Source: an uncultured Alphaproteobacteria bacterium
Lineage (GTDB): Bacteria; Pseudomonadota; Alphaproteobacteria; Rhodobacterales; Rhodobacteraceae
Length of the DNA: 64,000 bases
Reading direction: 5' to 3'
Assembly: GCA_902540655.1 (NCBI GenBank)
Contig: CACBNQ010000006.1
Span: 1-64,000 of the forward strand
Shown here: piece after piece, positions 30,478 through 40,848 of the stretch
Layout of the letters: every line of letters starts with the position of its first letter
Position numbering within the stretch: the stretch's first letter is position 1
Notes under the pieces: model-generated
Seen by the model: the letters and a program-made list of their open reading frames with translations, nothing else
Told to the model about the DNA's origin: nothing
Database searches by the model: none
Position numbers and translations under genes: made by a program

Positions 30478-32442
30478 ATGAGTTCTAGAAAAATTATATG
30501 GAAACCCTCTGCTAAAAGAAAAAACTCATCAAGTATGAAATGTTTTATGGATTGGTTACGAGATGAACGTGATCTTAGTTTCGCAGATTTTAACGAACTG
30601 TGGGAATGGAGCGTAAACGATTTAGAGAGGTTTTGGAAAAGTATTTGGGATTACTTTGGATTAAGGTCAAGCACCAAATTTGCTAAAGTCCTTGATGAAG
30701 AAAAGATGCCTGGAGCCTCATGGTTTAAAGGGGCTACTGTAAATATAGTTTACGAAATTTTTAAAGAATATGAAGAGATTAGAGATAATACTGCCATTTC
30801 CTTTCGCTCTGAGACTTTAGGTAACGGAATTTTGACTTGGGAGGAGTTAATATCAAAGACAAACTCGCTTGTTACAAAGTTTAAAAAACTTGGAGTCCAA
30901 AAAGGGGATCGCGTTGTAGCAATACTTCCAAACACGCCTCATTCCCTGATTTCTTTTTGTGCAACTGCAAGTATAGGTGCAATTTGGTCTCTTTGTGCTC
31001 CAGATATGGGCGAGAACGCAATTTTAGATCGTTTCAAGCAAATAAAGCCCAAAGTGCTAATCTGTCAGGACAGCTATGTATACGCGGGTAAAATTATTAA
31101 TAAAGTCAATAGTTTACGGAATATAATTAAAAAATTACCATCACTTTCTGATACAATTCTAGTTAAAATTAAGGATAATCCATTAACTAAAAAGCAATTA
31201 GAATGGAACAATATAATGCGTCTCAAGGGAGAAACCGAGATAGAGATGCTACCATTTGATCATCCTCTTTGGATAGTATATTCCTCAGGTACTACCGGTA
31301 ACCCAAAACCTATAGTTCATGGTCATGGAGGGATATTGGTTGAGATGACAAAGCAATCTCTCCACATGGATATTACTAAAAATGACCATTTTTGTTGGCT
31401 TACATCCTCTGGTTGGATAATGTGGAATGTCCAATTATTGGCTTTACTTAGAAAATGTTCCATTGCGATGTTTGACTTCGCTCCAAATTATCCAGATTTT
31501 TTAGAGGTATGGAGAAAAGTTGATGAAGAAAAACTCACTTATTTTGGGGCTGGAGCTGCGTTCTTTACCGCTTGCATGAAATCGAACATCATACCGAAGA
31601 ATAGGTTTAATTTTGATAAACTTAGATCATTGGGAGCAACTGGCTCGCCATTAAGTCAAGAGGGGTATAACTGGATATACCAGAAAGTCAAAACAGATAT
31701 TTGGTTGGCACCTTTATCCGGGGGAACAGACTTCGCAGGTGCATTTGTAATCGGTAACCCTCTTTCAGATGTTAGAGAAGGAGAAATGCAATCTAAGTCA
31801 TTGGGTTGCTCAGTATATGCGTTTGATGATAATGGAAATTCCGTGGTAGGGGAGGTAGGAGAGTTGGTATGTACAAAGCCTTTGCCTTCCATGCCTCTAT
31901 ATTTTTGGGGTGATAAAAAAAATAAAAGATTAACAGAAAGTTACTTTAAAGCATTTCCAGGTGTCTGGAAACACGGAGATTGGATAGAATTCACTGATTA
32001 CGGAGGATCCGTAATATACGGAAGATCAGACGCAACAATCAATAGGAGAGGTCTTAGACTAGGGTCATCTGAGATTTATCGAGCAGTGGAGTCACTCTCA
32101 GAAGTAATAGATAGCGTTGTTGTTGACCTGGAATACCTAAATAGAGAAAGTAACATGACACTTTTTGTGGTTTTGTGTCCCGGTATCGTTTTATCTGTTA
32201 GTTTAAAGGAAAAAATAAATGGTGCGATAAAGAATTCCATATCAGCTAGGTTTGTACCAGATAGAATCATAAAAATTAATGAAGTACCAAGAACTTTATC
32301 TGGCAAAAAGTTGGAGGTTCCTATTAAAAAACTTCTACTTGGTTCAGACCCCAAAACTGTCGTAAACAGAGAGTCCATGGCTAATCCTTCAAGTTTTGAG
32401 TTCTTTGTCACATATGCCAAAAACCAAACCACTAAAGTTTAA
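30478..32442 (+). CDS. Acetoacetyl-CoA synthetase
   Basis: 654 aa AMP-forming acyl-CoA synthetase: WIVYSSGTTGNPKPIVHGHGG, FGAGAAFF, TDFAGAFVIGNP, FPGVWKHGDWIEFTDYGGSVIYGRSDATINRRGLRLGSSEIYRAVE. Confidence 0.92.
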   Translation: MSSRKIIWKPSAKRKNSSSMKCFMDWLRDERDLSFADFNELWEWSVNDLERFWKSIWDYFGLRSSTKFAKVLDEEKMPGASWFKGATVNIVYEIFKEYEEIRDNTAISFRSETLGNGILTWEELISKTNSLVTKFKKLGVQKGDRVVAILPNTPHSLISFCATASIGAIWSLCAPDMGENAILDRFKQIKPKVLICQDSYVYAGKIINKVNSLRNIIKKLPSLSDTILVKIKDNPLTKKQLEWNNIMRLKGETEIEMLPFDHPLWIVYSSGTTGNPKPIVHGHGGILVEMTKQSLHMDITKNDHFCWLTSSGWIMWNVQLLALLRKCSIAMFDFAPNYPDFLEVWRKVDEEKLTYFGAGAAFFTACMKSNIIPKNRFNFDKLRSLGATGSPLSQEGYNWIYQKVKTDIWLAPLSGGTDFAGAFVIGNPLSDVREGEMQSKSLGCSVYAFDDNGNSVVGEVGELVCTKPLPSMPLYFWGDKKNKRLTESYFKAFPGVWKHGDWIEFTDYGGSVIYGRSDATINRRGLRLGSSEIYRAVESLSEVIDSVVVDLEYLNRESNMTLFVVLCPGIVLSVSLKEKINGAIKNSISARFVPDRIIKINEVPRTLSGKKLEVPIKKLLLGSDPKTVVNRESMANPSSFEFFVTYAKNQTTKV

Positions 32443-32473
32443 CATTATTGAAATATAGCTCTATGTCTTACTA

Positions 32474-33391
32474 TCACAATCTTAATATTGGTCTGGTTAA
32501 ACAGGTGGGACCTCCTTCACAACCAACGCACAAAGCGTCTCCATCAAACGTATAAACAGTAACTCCTTTTTTTTCTAAAGCCTTCTTTGTTCCAGGGCAG
32601 CCAGAGATCATTACACAAACTCCAGGTTTGATAGCAAGCACATTAATATTTAGGCCGCCACTAGAAATGAATTCATCTTCTGGTGCTTCAATTAGCTCGT
32701 AACCTTTTTTTTCAAGTAATTGTACTAAACCTACAGGCAGAAGAGAAAAGTACGCAAGAGCTTTTTTTTCATCAACTATACTGATGAGAGACATCATGTG
32801 TAGACAAGCCTCTCGTCCAAAAAAAAAAGGAAGATCAAAGGATACAACCTCCACATTAATTTTGCTAACCATGCTTTTGATTTCTTCAATTGCAATTTGA
32901 TTAGTTCTAAAGCCTTTTCCTATCACTAGGGTCTCTTTGTCTAACCAAAACATATCTCCACCTTCAGCAATCGCCAATTCGGATAATTTTCCTATTATCG
33001 GAATATTATTATTTTTGTAGAATTCTTCATGAATTTTTTCTTCCCCTTTTCTAAGTAATTTCCCAGGTGATAACAAAATTGCACCTTTTTGTGTCATAAA
33101 TGATGGGTCATAAGTAAATATTGAGTCTGCGTTTTCATTAAATTTGGGCGTCATCCATAAGATCTCTACATTCAAGCTAGTTAAAATTTTTATAAAAGAA
33201 GAATAGTTACTTTCTATCTTTGCGGGATCAAATGCTTCGCCATAATGCCATTTATTAGGATCAGCTCTTTTTAAAGCTTTCATGGGTTTTAACATCCCCA
33301 CGGTTTTCAGCCTACTAACCATTGAAGAAACGCCAAAGTCAATTTTTCTGGTGGAATATTGAGTTTTATAATTTTTCTTGCCACGCCGCAT
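32474..33391 (-). CDS. Amidinotransferase-fold protein, dimethylarginine dimethylaminohydrolase (DDAH)-like
   Basis: DSIFTYDPSFMTQKGAILLSPGKLLRKGEE, AIAEGGDMFWLDKETLVIGKGFRTN, C-terminal EGGPTCLTRPI (candidate catalytic Cys). Confidence 0.8.
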   Translation of the reverse strand: MRRGKKNYKTQYSTRKIDFGVSSMVSRLKTVGMLKPMKALKRADPNKWHYGEAFDPAKIESNYSSFIKILTSLNVEILWMTPKFNENADSIFTYDPSFMTQKGAILLSPGKLLRKGEEKIHEEFYKNNNIPIIGKLSELAIAEGGDMFWLDKETLVIGKGFRTNQIAIEEIKSMVSKINVEVVSFDLPFFFGREACLHMMSLISIVDEKKALAYFSLLPVGLVQLLEKKGYELIEAPEDEFISSGGLNINVLAIKPGVCVMISGCPGTKKALEKKGVTVYTFDGDALCVGCEGGPTCLTRPILRL

Positions 33392-33438
33392 TTATGCAAC
33401 CTTAATTTTTGGATTTTATATTTCTAAAAACTCGTCGG

Positions 33439-33861
33439 TTACAGTCTAGCATACGTACAACTTATTTCTGCTGCGGATTTTTTAGATTCAATATCTTTAA
33501 TGGTAATTCTACCTACAACAAGGCGCTGGCCAAGTTTTAATATTTCTGTTTCTATAGATCCTCCCTTCTGTAACAAGGGGCGTAAATATTTACAAGAAAT
33601 ATCTACTGTGGTAATTTCTTGGTACTTTCCGATTGCACTGACAACAGCTACAATCATTGCTGTATCTGCCGCGCTGACTATAGCTTGGCCACAAATAATA
33701 TTACCTGCTCTTACTAGTTTTTCACTGTAATTCAGAGTAAACTTACACTTTAATTCCGAGATACTATTAATTTGAAGATCTAAATCTTGGATCCAGGGAG
33801 CAGTTACGCTTGACAACAAATTTTGTGCTTCTTTAACTCCAAAACGTTTTAGTTTTTCCAA
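33439..33861 (-). CDS. PaaI-type hotdog-fold thioesterase
   Basis: 140 aa; GNIICGQAIVSAADTAMIVAVVSAIG, TTVDISCKYLRPLLQKGGSIETEILKLGQRLVVGRITI. Confidence 0.8.
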   Translation of the reverse strand: MEKLKRFGVKEAQNLLSSVTAPWIQDLDLQINSISELKCKFTLNYSEKLVRAGNIICGQAIVSAADTAMIVAVVSAIGKYQEITTVDISCKYLRPLLQKGGSIETEILKLGQRLVVGRITIKDIESKKSAAEISCTYARL

Positions 33862-34100
33862 TGTTTTTAGCCTGATCCTTATTTAAGATTAAGTATTCCA
33901 ATAAAATTATCACTTCATTTATATTTTTTCAATATACTTAGAAAATGAGGATGGTGCATTTGTGGCAAAAAGAGAAACAAATTTTTTTGAAAATCTATTG
34001 CAAAAAAGCTTTTAATCTTGCATAAAGCGTTATTGGATTGGCAATCATTATATCATAGGTTTTTTATAACAACCTGTCTGTACAAGAGCTTGAGGCAAAA

Positions 34101-35417
34101 ATGAAATTCAAAGAAGTAATGAATGAAAAACTTAAAAGAAAGTACGAGTTCACGCTAAAAGCGTCAGAGCTGAATAGAGAAGTTGATCAGCAGTTAGAAA
34201 AAGAGCAACCCTCTATTCAGATGAAAGGTTTTAGAAAAGGAAAGGTTCCCATAAGCTTATTAAAGAAAATGCATGGTGAGGCCCTTTTGTCAGAAGCTAT
34301 GAAAAACGCTACTGACAAAGCGGTAAAAGATCATTTTGAGAAAAAGGAAGATAAGCCAGCCTATGAGCCAAAAATAGAACTAATTAATAAAGAGTGGAAA
34401 TCAGGAGATGATGTAGAGCTTTCTATTGAGTATGAATGTATGCCAAAGATCCCAAAGTTTGACCTTTCAAAATTGGTTCTAGACAATCTTGTTGTAGAAC
34501 CAGATAGAAAGTCTTTAGATGATGCAATGAAGAATTTGCAAGAAAGTAGCCCTGAATATGAGATAGTAAAGAAGGGTGTAAAATCTAAGAAGAAGGATCA
34601 AGTTACTTTAGATTTTGAGGGATTCATAAATGGTGAGCCTTTTGAGAACGGCTCAGGTCAAGACTTTCCCTTGGTCCTGGGATCAAATAGTTTTATTCCA
34701 GGTTTCGAAGATCAATTGGTCGGTGTGCAGAAAAACGACGAAAAAATAGTGAAAGTCACTTTCCCAAAAAATTATGGGAGCCAAGAGCTTTCAGGCAAAG
34801 ATGCAGAGTTTAAGTGTAAAATTAAAGAAATTTCAAGCCCTGTTTTGCCAAAGGTTGATGACGAATTAGCAAAAAAGTTTGGACTTGAAAGTCTTAAACA
34901 GCTTCAAGAGAACATTGAGAAGCAAGTCAAAGACGAATTTGAAAATGGTTCAAGAGTGTTATTGAAAAAACAATTAATGGATAAGCTCGAGAAAGAGCTA
35001 AAATTTGAATTGCCAGAGTCATTAGTGACAACCGAAGCTAATTCAATAGCTATGCATCAAGATAATAACAAAAAGAGCGATAACACAGATAAAATACCTG
35101 AGGTTTCAAAAGAAGATAAAAAAATAGCTGAACGTCGGGTTAGGGTAGGTTTATTCTTTGCTGAGTTTGGAGTGCAAAATAAGTTAGATTTAACCGAGAC
35201 CGAATTGAATGCTGCATTTGAAAATGAGTCTCGAAGATATCCTGGTCAGGAACAAGAGTATCTTAAGTTTATTAAATCCAATCCCCAAGCTCAGCAAGCC
35301 TTAAGAGGGCCTTTGTTTGAAGAAAAAGTAGTAAACAGTATACTTGAAGCCGTTACTCTAAAGGAAAAAAAGCTGTCTGTAGTTAAGTTCAAAGAACAGA
35401 TGGAAAAGCTTAATTAA
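34101..35417 (+). CDS. tig: Trigger factor
   Basis: MKGFRKGKVPISLLKKMHG ribosome-binding signature, FKBP domain DQVTLDFEGFINGEPFENGSGQDFPLVLGSNSFIPGFEDQLVG. Confidence 0.97.
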   Translation: MKFKEVMNEKLKRKYEFTLKASELNREVDQQLEKEQPSIQMKGFRKGKVPISLLKKMHGEALLSEAMKNATDKAVKDHFEKKEDKPAYEPKIELINKEWKSGDDVELSIEYECMPKIPKFDLSKLVLDNLVVEPDRKSLDDAMKNLQESSPEYEIVKKGVKSKKKDQVTLDFEGFINGEPFENGSGQDFPLVLGSNSFIPGFEDQLVGVQKNDEKIVKVTFPKNYGSQELSGKDAEFKCKIKEISSPVLPKVDDELAKKFGLESLKQLQENIEKQVKDEFENGSRVLLKKQLMDKLEKELKFELPESLVTTEANSIAMHQDNNKKSDNTDKIPEVSKEDKKIAERRVRVGLFFAEFGVQNKLDLTETELNAAFENESRRYPGQEQEYLKFIKSNPQAQQALRGPLFEEKVVNSILEAVTLKEKKLSVVKFKEQMEKLN

Positions 35418-35446
35418 ATTTTAGGGGATAAATACAAGGAGTAGTA

Positions 35447-36082
35447 ATGAAAGACATTAACGATATATATATGAATACATTAGTCCCAATGGTTGTTGAA
35501 CAAAGTGCAAGAGGTGAACGCGCTTATGATATCTTTTCAAGACTTTTGAAAGAAAGAATCATATTTATCTCAGGTCCTATACATGACGGAATGTCTACTT
35601 TGGTTGTAGCTCAGTTGCTGTTCTTAGAAGCAGAAAACCCAAAAAAAGAGATTTCTATGTACATCAATTCGCCTGGAGGAGTAGTATCATCTGGCCTGTC
35701 AATATATGATACTATGCAGTATGTCAGACCAAAAATAGCTACGATGTGCGTAGGTCAGGCAGCTTCAATGGGATCTCTTTTACTGGCTGCAGGAGAACAG
35801 GGTATGAGGTTTTGTTTGCCGAACAGCAGGGTTATGGTTCATCAGCCTTCAGGAGGTTTTCAAGGTCAAGCATCAGATATTGCTCTTCATGCTCAAGAAA
35901 TATTAGATCTTAAAAAGAGACTAAATATGATTTATGTAAAACATACCAGTCAAAAGATAAGTTCAGTAGAAAAGGCGTTAGACCGAGATAATTTCATGAC
36001 ACCAGAGCAGTCTCTTGATTGGGGTATTATTGATAAGATTATTGACCGGAGAGAAATCGATCCTTCAGATAAAGCAGAATGA
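35447..36082 (+). CDS. clpP: ATP-dependent Clp protease proteolytic subunit
   Basis: [36 protein letters not shown] catalytic Ser/His motifs. Confidence 0.98.
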   Translation: MKDINDIYMNTLVPMVVEQSARGERAYDIFSRLLKERIIFISGPIHDGMSTLVVAQLLFLEAENPKKEISMYINSPGGVVSSGLSIYDTMQYVRPKIATMCVGQAASMGSLLLAAGEQGMRFCLPNSRVMVHQPSGGFQGQASDIALHAQEILDLKKRLNMIYVKHTSQKISSVEKALDRDNFMTPEQSLDWGIIDKIIDRREIDPSDKAE

Positions 36083-36139
36083 AAATTGCTTTTGATAAAA
36101 AAACTTGGCAGAATTTATAAACGTATTAATATATGAAAT

Positions 36140-37408
36140 ATGAGTAAGTCTGGATCAACATCGAATAAAAATACGCTCTTCTGTTCTTTCTGTGGTAAAA
36201 GCCAGCATGAAGTCAAAAAGCTTATAGCGGGGCCAACAGTCTTTATATGTGATGAATGTGTAGAATTATGCATGGATATCATCAAAGAAGAAGTTAAGAC
36301 AAATGAAGGTAAGGGTGCAAGATCATCAATTCCAGCTCCAAAAGAAATCTTTGAAGTGTTGAATGATTACGTAATTGGGCAGACTTCAGCAAAGAAAATT
36401 TTATCGGTTGCTGTTCATAATCATTATAAACGAATAGGGTATTCACCTAAAAAGGGAGATGTTGAGCTTCAAAAATCTAACATTATGCTAATAGGTCCAA
36501 CAGGGTGTGGCAAAACCCTTCTAGCTCAAACATTAGCTCGAATTTTAGATGTTCCTTTCACGATGGCAGATGCTACCACTCTTACAGAGGCAGGATATGT
36601 GGGAGAGGACGTAGAGAATATTATTCTTAAGTTGTTACAACAAGCCGATTATAATGTAGAGAAGGCGCAAAGAGGTATCGTTTATATAGATGAGATCGAC
36701 AAAATAAGCCGTAAGACAGACAATCCATCAATTACAAGAGATGTTTCAGGTGAAGGCGTCCAACAAGCTCTATTGAAAATTATGGAGGGTACTGTTGCCT
36801 CCGTGCCACCTCAGGGTGGACGAAAACATCCCCAACAAGAGTTTTTACAAGTTGATACAACAAATATTTTGTTCATTTGTGGAGGTGCTTTTGCTGGTCT
36901 TGAAAAAGTTATTTCTTCAAGAGGAGAAACCAAGAGTATTGGTTTTGGAGCTGACGTCAGTGGCCCAGACAGCAGAAAAATCGGAGATATTATCTGTGAT
37001 GTTGAGCCACAAGATCTATTAAAATTTGGGCTTATTCCCGAGTTCGTAGGAAGGTTACCTGTTGTGGCAACGTTGAATGATTTGAACATTGAAGCTATGA
37101 TTAAAATACTAAACGAACCAAAGAATGCGCTTGTTAAACAATTTAAAAAATTATTTGAATTAGAAGGTGTAAAGCTTTCGTTTACCGAAGAGGCCCTTAA
37201 AAGCATAGCAAATAAGGCAATAAAGCGGAAAACCGGTGCTAGAGCTTTACGTTCGATATTAGAAAAGATTCTTTTAGACTCGATGTTTGATCTGCCATCA
37301 CTACAGTCAGTAGAAGAAGTAGTGGTAAACGAAGATACTGTTGATAAAGACACTGAGCCATTAATGATATATAGCGAAAGTTCTGAGGAATCCGCTTCTG
37401 CTTCTTAG
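36140..37408 (+). CDS. clpX: ATP-dependent Clp protease ATP-binding subunit ClpX
   Basis: N-terminal C4 zinc finger [45 protein letters not shown] Walker A. Confidence 0.98.
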   Translation: MSKSGSTSNKNTLFCSFCGKSQHEVKKLIAGPTVFICDECVELCMDIIKEEVKTNEGKGARSSIPAPKEIFEVLNDYVIGQTSAKKILSVAVHNHYKRIGYSPKKGDVELQKSNIMLIGPTGCGKTLLAQTLARILDVPFTMADATTLTEAGYVGEDVENIILKLLQQADYNVEKAQRGIVYIDEIDKISRKTDNPSITRDVSGEGVQQALLKIMEGTVASVPPQGGRKHPQQEFLQVDTTNILFICGGAFAGLEKVISSRGETKSIGFGADVSGPDSRKIGDIICDVEPQDLLKFGLIPEFVGRLPVVATLNDLNIEAMIKILNEPKNALVKQFKKLFELEGVKLSFTEEALKSIANKAIKRKTGARALRSILEKILLDSMFDLPSLQSVEEVVVNEDTVDKDTEPLMIYSESSEESASAS

Positions 37409-37419
37409 GATCGAAACAA

Positions 37420-37812
37420 ATGGTTTTAAAAAGATTTTTAAGGTTTTTATTTACTTGGTGGAATGGGATTACCGTTGGAACTAAGGTATACACATATTTT
37501 AAAGGTAAAAAAGTTGGAGAAGATTATTTCGGTAATTTTTATTATGAGAGTAAAGATAAAAAAAATCGTTGGTGCATATATTCTAATGAATCTGAGGCTT
37601 CAAAAATAAGCCCTGAATGGAACAGTTGGCTTAGATTTATTTCAGATGCAAGTCCGAAAGATAACGATACAACTCATGAGTGGCAGCAGCTTTTTGATGG
37701 TAACTTAACTGGCCTAGACAGTGCCTATAAGCCACGCGTCTTAAGAACTAGTGGTTCAGCGGAAGATTTGGATAGCTATAAATCTGACTATAAAGCATGG
37801 AAACCAGAGTAA
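37420..37812 (+). CDS. NADH:ubiquinone oxidoreductase subunit NDUFA12 homologue
   Basis: LFTWWNGITVGTKVYTYFKGKKVGEDYFGNFYYESKDKKNRWCIYSNESEASKISPEW. Confidence 0.9.
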   Translation: MVLKRFLRFLFTWWNGITVGTKVYTYFKGKKVGEDYFGNFYYESKDKKNRWCIYSNESEASKISPEWNSWLRFISDASPKDNDTTHEWQQLFDGNLTGLDSAYKPRVLRTSGSAEDLDSYKSDYKAWKPE

Positions 37813-37819
37813 ATCAAAA

Positions 37820-38266
37820 ATGAAAGTTAATTTTCTTGATGCTTTTCTTGGATTTTTGGTTCTGGTAGTTACCGGTTTATTTCTCTTTTACGTATATGCA
37901 ACAGTTGATAGTAAACTTTTCAAGAGCGATAGCTTTCGGTTACATGCTCGCTTCGATAACGTAGAGGGTATCGCGACTGGTAGCAAGGTCAAGATGTCTG
38001 GAGTAAATATTGGAACCGTTAAAAGTGTTTCTTTGGAACCAGACAATTTTTATGCCTTTATAACGATGGATTTTGACAAGGAATATAGTTTTCCGGATGA
38101 TACGGAAGCTTCTGTGCAACTGGAAGGTCTATTAGGAGGGAGCTATATATCGATCCTACCGGGAGGATCAGATGTCTTGTTATTGAACAATCAAGAGATC
38201 ATTTATACTCAGGGCTCGACAAGCCTTTTAAATTTGATGCTTAAGTTTGCTAATACCGATCAGTGA
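37820..38266 (+). CDS. mlaD: Outer membrane lipid asymmetry maintenance protein MlaD
   Basis: N-terminal TM plus MCE domain: FRLHARFDNVEGIATGSKVKMSGVNIGTVKSVSL, EGLLGGSYISILPGG. Confidence 0.92.
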   Translation: MKVNFLDAFLGFLVLVVTGLFLFYVYATVDSKLFKSDSFRLHARFDNVEGIATGSKVKMSGVNIGTVKSVSLEPDNFYAFITMDFDKEYSFPDDTEASVQLEGLLGGSYISILPGGSDVLLLNNQEIIYTQGSTSLLNLMLKFANTDQ

Positions 38267-38914
38267 CTTCATTTCTGCTTTGTTAATCAGCATTTCATCG
38301 ATTATTACGCTACTAGGTTTGTTGAATCGCACTTTTTCAGAAGTTGACTTTTTAATTAAATTTAAAAACAAAGCTCTTGATATCTCTTTTGCTCCCATAG
38401 TTCTAAGATGATCAGTCAAAAATTGGACATCTAATAATAAAAATTTGTTCAAAGCTAACGTCCCCATTAATGCAATTAATGCCAACTTTGATCCGTTTGA
38501 GTTTATCGAAAACATACTTTCTGCAAAAAAAACTTTGCCAATTGCTACCCCATAGAGACCTCCTATTAATTTTTTATTTTCCCATACTTCTATTGAATGA
38601 GCGTATCCTAGATCGTGCAAGGTATTATAAGTAGATTTAATCGATTTATTTATCCAAGTTTCTTCTCGATTTGCGCAGTTTGAGATAGTCGATAAAAAAT
38701 CATGATTAATTGAAAATTCAAATTTCTTTTTACGGCACAATTTTTTAAGGCTTCTAGATATATGTAATTTTGAAATCGGTATTACTGCTCTTACTATTGG
38801 ATTACACCAAAAAATCTGATTATCATCATTATGGTCTCCCATTGGAAAAATACCATTTCTATACAGATTAATTAAGGTACTTGGGTTTATTTCGTTATGA
38901 GAGCAATTAAGCAA
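38228..38914 (-). CDS. aat: Leucyl/phenylalanyl-tRNA-protein transferase (TTG start directly after the accC stop)
   Basis: YRNGIFPMGDHNDDNQIFWCNPIVRAVIPI, GGLYGVAIGKVFFAESMFS, LLDVQFLTDHLRTMGAKEISR. Confidence 0.94.
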   Translation of the reverse strand: MLNCSHNEINPSTLINLYRNGIFPMGDHNDDNQIFWCNPIVRAVIPISKLHISRSLKKLCRKKKFEFSINHDFLSTISNCANREETWINKSIKSTYNTLHDLGYAHSIEVWENKKLIGGLYGVAIGKVFFAESMFSINSNGSKLALIALMGTLALNKFLLLDVQFLTDHLRTMGAKEISRALFLNLIKKSTSEKVRFNKPSSVIIDEMLINKAEMKSLIGISKLKHQI

Positions 38915-40261
38915 TTATTGAACCTTATCGGAAAGCCAGTGCTCCAGCCAATGTATATTATACTTTCCACTCTTAAAGTCTTCTTCATCTATAATTTGTT
39001 TGAAAAGATCCATTGTTGTGTCGACTCCGTCTATAATAAGTTCGTCGAGAGCTCTTGATAGTCTTCTAAGGGCCAAAGACCTGCTATCAGCATGCACAAT
39101 CAATTTTCCTATGAGACTGTCGTAGAAGGGAGGAACCTTAAAACCATTATAAATGGCGCTGTCCATTCTAATTCCAATGCCTCCTGGAGAGTGAAATTCT
39201 TTTATATTTCCTGGTGATGGTGAAAAATATGGAAGGCGTTCAGCATTAATTCGGCATTCTATTGCATGACCTTGCGGTTTAAGAGTTTCTTGAGAAAAGG
39301 ACATATCCATTCCGGAAGCAACACGTATTTGCTCTTTTACTAAGTCGATACCAAAAACAGCCTCGGTTATTGGGTGCTCAACTTGGAGTCTAGTATTCAT
39401 TTCAATGAAGAAAAACTCTTTATTTTCGTATAAAAACTCAATTGTTCCTGCTCCTTCGTACTTCATTTTACTCACTGCATCGGAACAAATTTTTCCAATT
39501 TTTTTTATCTCCTCTGGAGTAACTCCTGGGCTTGGTGTCTCCTCTAGTACTTTTTGGTGTCGTCTCTGGAGGGAACAGTCTCTCTCTCCTAAGTGTACAG
39601 CTTTTCCTTTTCCATCTCCAAAGATTTGAATTTCAATATGTCTTGGTTTTTCTAAGTACTTTTCCATGTATATTGTATCATCATTAAAACTCTTTCTTGC
39701 CTCTGATTTTGCTTGCAAATACAATGTCTCCAGCTGATCATTACTGGATATTATCTTCATTCCTATTCCACCGCCACCGGCTGCAGCTTTCAATAGAACA
39801 GGAAAGCCTATTTTTTTTGCGGTAATATAAGCATCATCAACATCTTTGACTTCACCATAGGAGCCTGGAACACAAGGAACATTGAATGTTTCCATTTGGG
39901 CTTTTGCATTTATTTTGTCGCCCATGGTATTTATATGAGAGACCGAAGGACCAATAAATTTTATTCCATGATCTGCCAAAATTTCTGCAAAATTTGCATT
40001 TTCGGATAAGAATCCATAGCCAGGATGTACAGCTTCACTTCCAGTTATTTCACATGCAGATATAATTGAAGGAATAGAGAGATAACTTTTTGCGCTCTCT
40101 GATGGTCCAATACACACACTTTCGTCAGCCATTCTTACATGCATTGCATTTACGTCGGCTTGGGAATAAACAGCTACAGTTTTTATTCCCATTTCCTTAC
40201 AAGTCCTAATTACTCGAAGCGCAATTTCTCCTCTATTAGCAATCAAAATTTTCTTAAACAT
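38915..40261 (-). CDS. accC: Biotin carboxylase subunit of acetyl-CoA carboxylase
   Basis: MFKKILIANRGEIALRVIRTCKEMGIKTVAVYSQAD, KAAAGGGGIGMK, ERDCSLQRRHQKVLEETPSP. Confidence 0.98.
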   Translation of the reverse strand: MFKKILIANRGEIALRVIRTCKEMGIKTVAVYSQADVNAMHVRMADESVCIGPSESAKSYLSIPSIISACEITGSEAVHPGYGFLSENANFAEILADHGIKFIGPSVSHINTMGDKINAKAQMETFNVPCVPGSYGEVKDVDDAYITAKKIGFPVLLKAAAGGGGIGMKIISSNDQLETLYLQAKSEARKSFNDDTIYMEKYLEKPRHIEIQIFGDGKGKAVHLGERDCSLQRRHQKVLEETPSPGVTPEEIKKIGKICSDAVSKMKYEGAGTIEFLYENKEFFFIEMNTRLQVEHPITEAVFGIDLVKEQIRVASGMDMSFSQETLKPQGHAIECRINAERLPYFSPSPGNIKEFHSPGGIGIRMDSAIYNGFKVPPFYDSLIGKLIVHADSRSLALRRLSRALDELIIDGVDTTMDLFKQIIDEEDFKSGKYNIHWLEHWLSDKVQ

Positions 40262-40747
40262 TTATGGTTCTATAATTACTAGTGGTGTGTCAAATTCAAC
40301 AGGACTCTCATTGTTTACTAATATTTCTTTAACAGTCCCTTCGATTGTTGATGGAATTTGGTTCATTGTTTTCATCGCTTCAATAATTAAAATAGTGTCG
40401 CCTTTCTTTAACTTTTTCCCAACTTGAATAAACGCGGGTTCTTCTGGTGAAGGTGACAAATAAACTGTCCCAACCATAGGAGATCTAATAATGTTGAGAT
40501 TTTCTCTTGAACTTTGAGGTTTTTCCTTGAGAACAGGCTCATCCCTTTGAATAGAACTATTCTCGAACTTATGTATCTTACTTTCCTGTGTGTGAGTACT
40601 AGAAACGGAGTTATTGATCTTAATTTTGAGTCTGTGTTTATCCGCTAAAGTGCGTGTTACTTCTAAAGAAGATAAGTTTTTATCTTTGATTGTTTTAACA
40701 AGGTAATCAATGAAAGATTTTTCAATTTCCAAATCATTTTTTTTCAT
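40262..40747 (-). CDS. accB: Biotin carboxyl carrier protein
   Basis: [46 protein letters not shown] biotinylation motif. Confidence 0.96.
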   Translation of the reverse strand: MKKNDLEIEKSFIDYLVKTIKDKNLSSLEVTRTLADKHRLKIKINNSVSSTHTQESKIHKFENSSIQRDEPVLKEKPQSSRENLNIIRSPMVGTVYLSPSPEEPAFIQVGKKLKKGDTILIIEAMKTMNQIPSTIEGTVKEILVNNESPVEFDTPLVIIEP

Positions 40748-40848
40748 AGCTTGAACCCACAGTATTATAGAATGTTCGATGAAAATAACATGGTTGTCTA
40801 TATTATCAATATAATCTTTACAACTATGGATTTATCAATTTATTAAGA

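Noticed and set aside
24882-34100. Integrated mobile element or prophage at tRNA-Leu
   Set aside because: No integrase or transposase gene and no duplicated tRNA 3' end found; retained only as a candidate accessory region.
36811-37353. 180-aa minus-strand ORF antisense to clpX
   Set aside because: Low-complexity Ser/Asn/Phe-rich antisense shadow of a strongly conserved gene; no RBS or family resemblance. The other long antisense ORFs (e.g. 8125-8469, 40871-41257, 47569-47964, 61983-62432) were rejected for the same reason.
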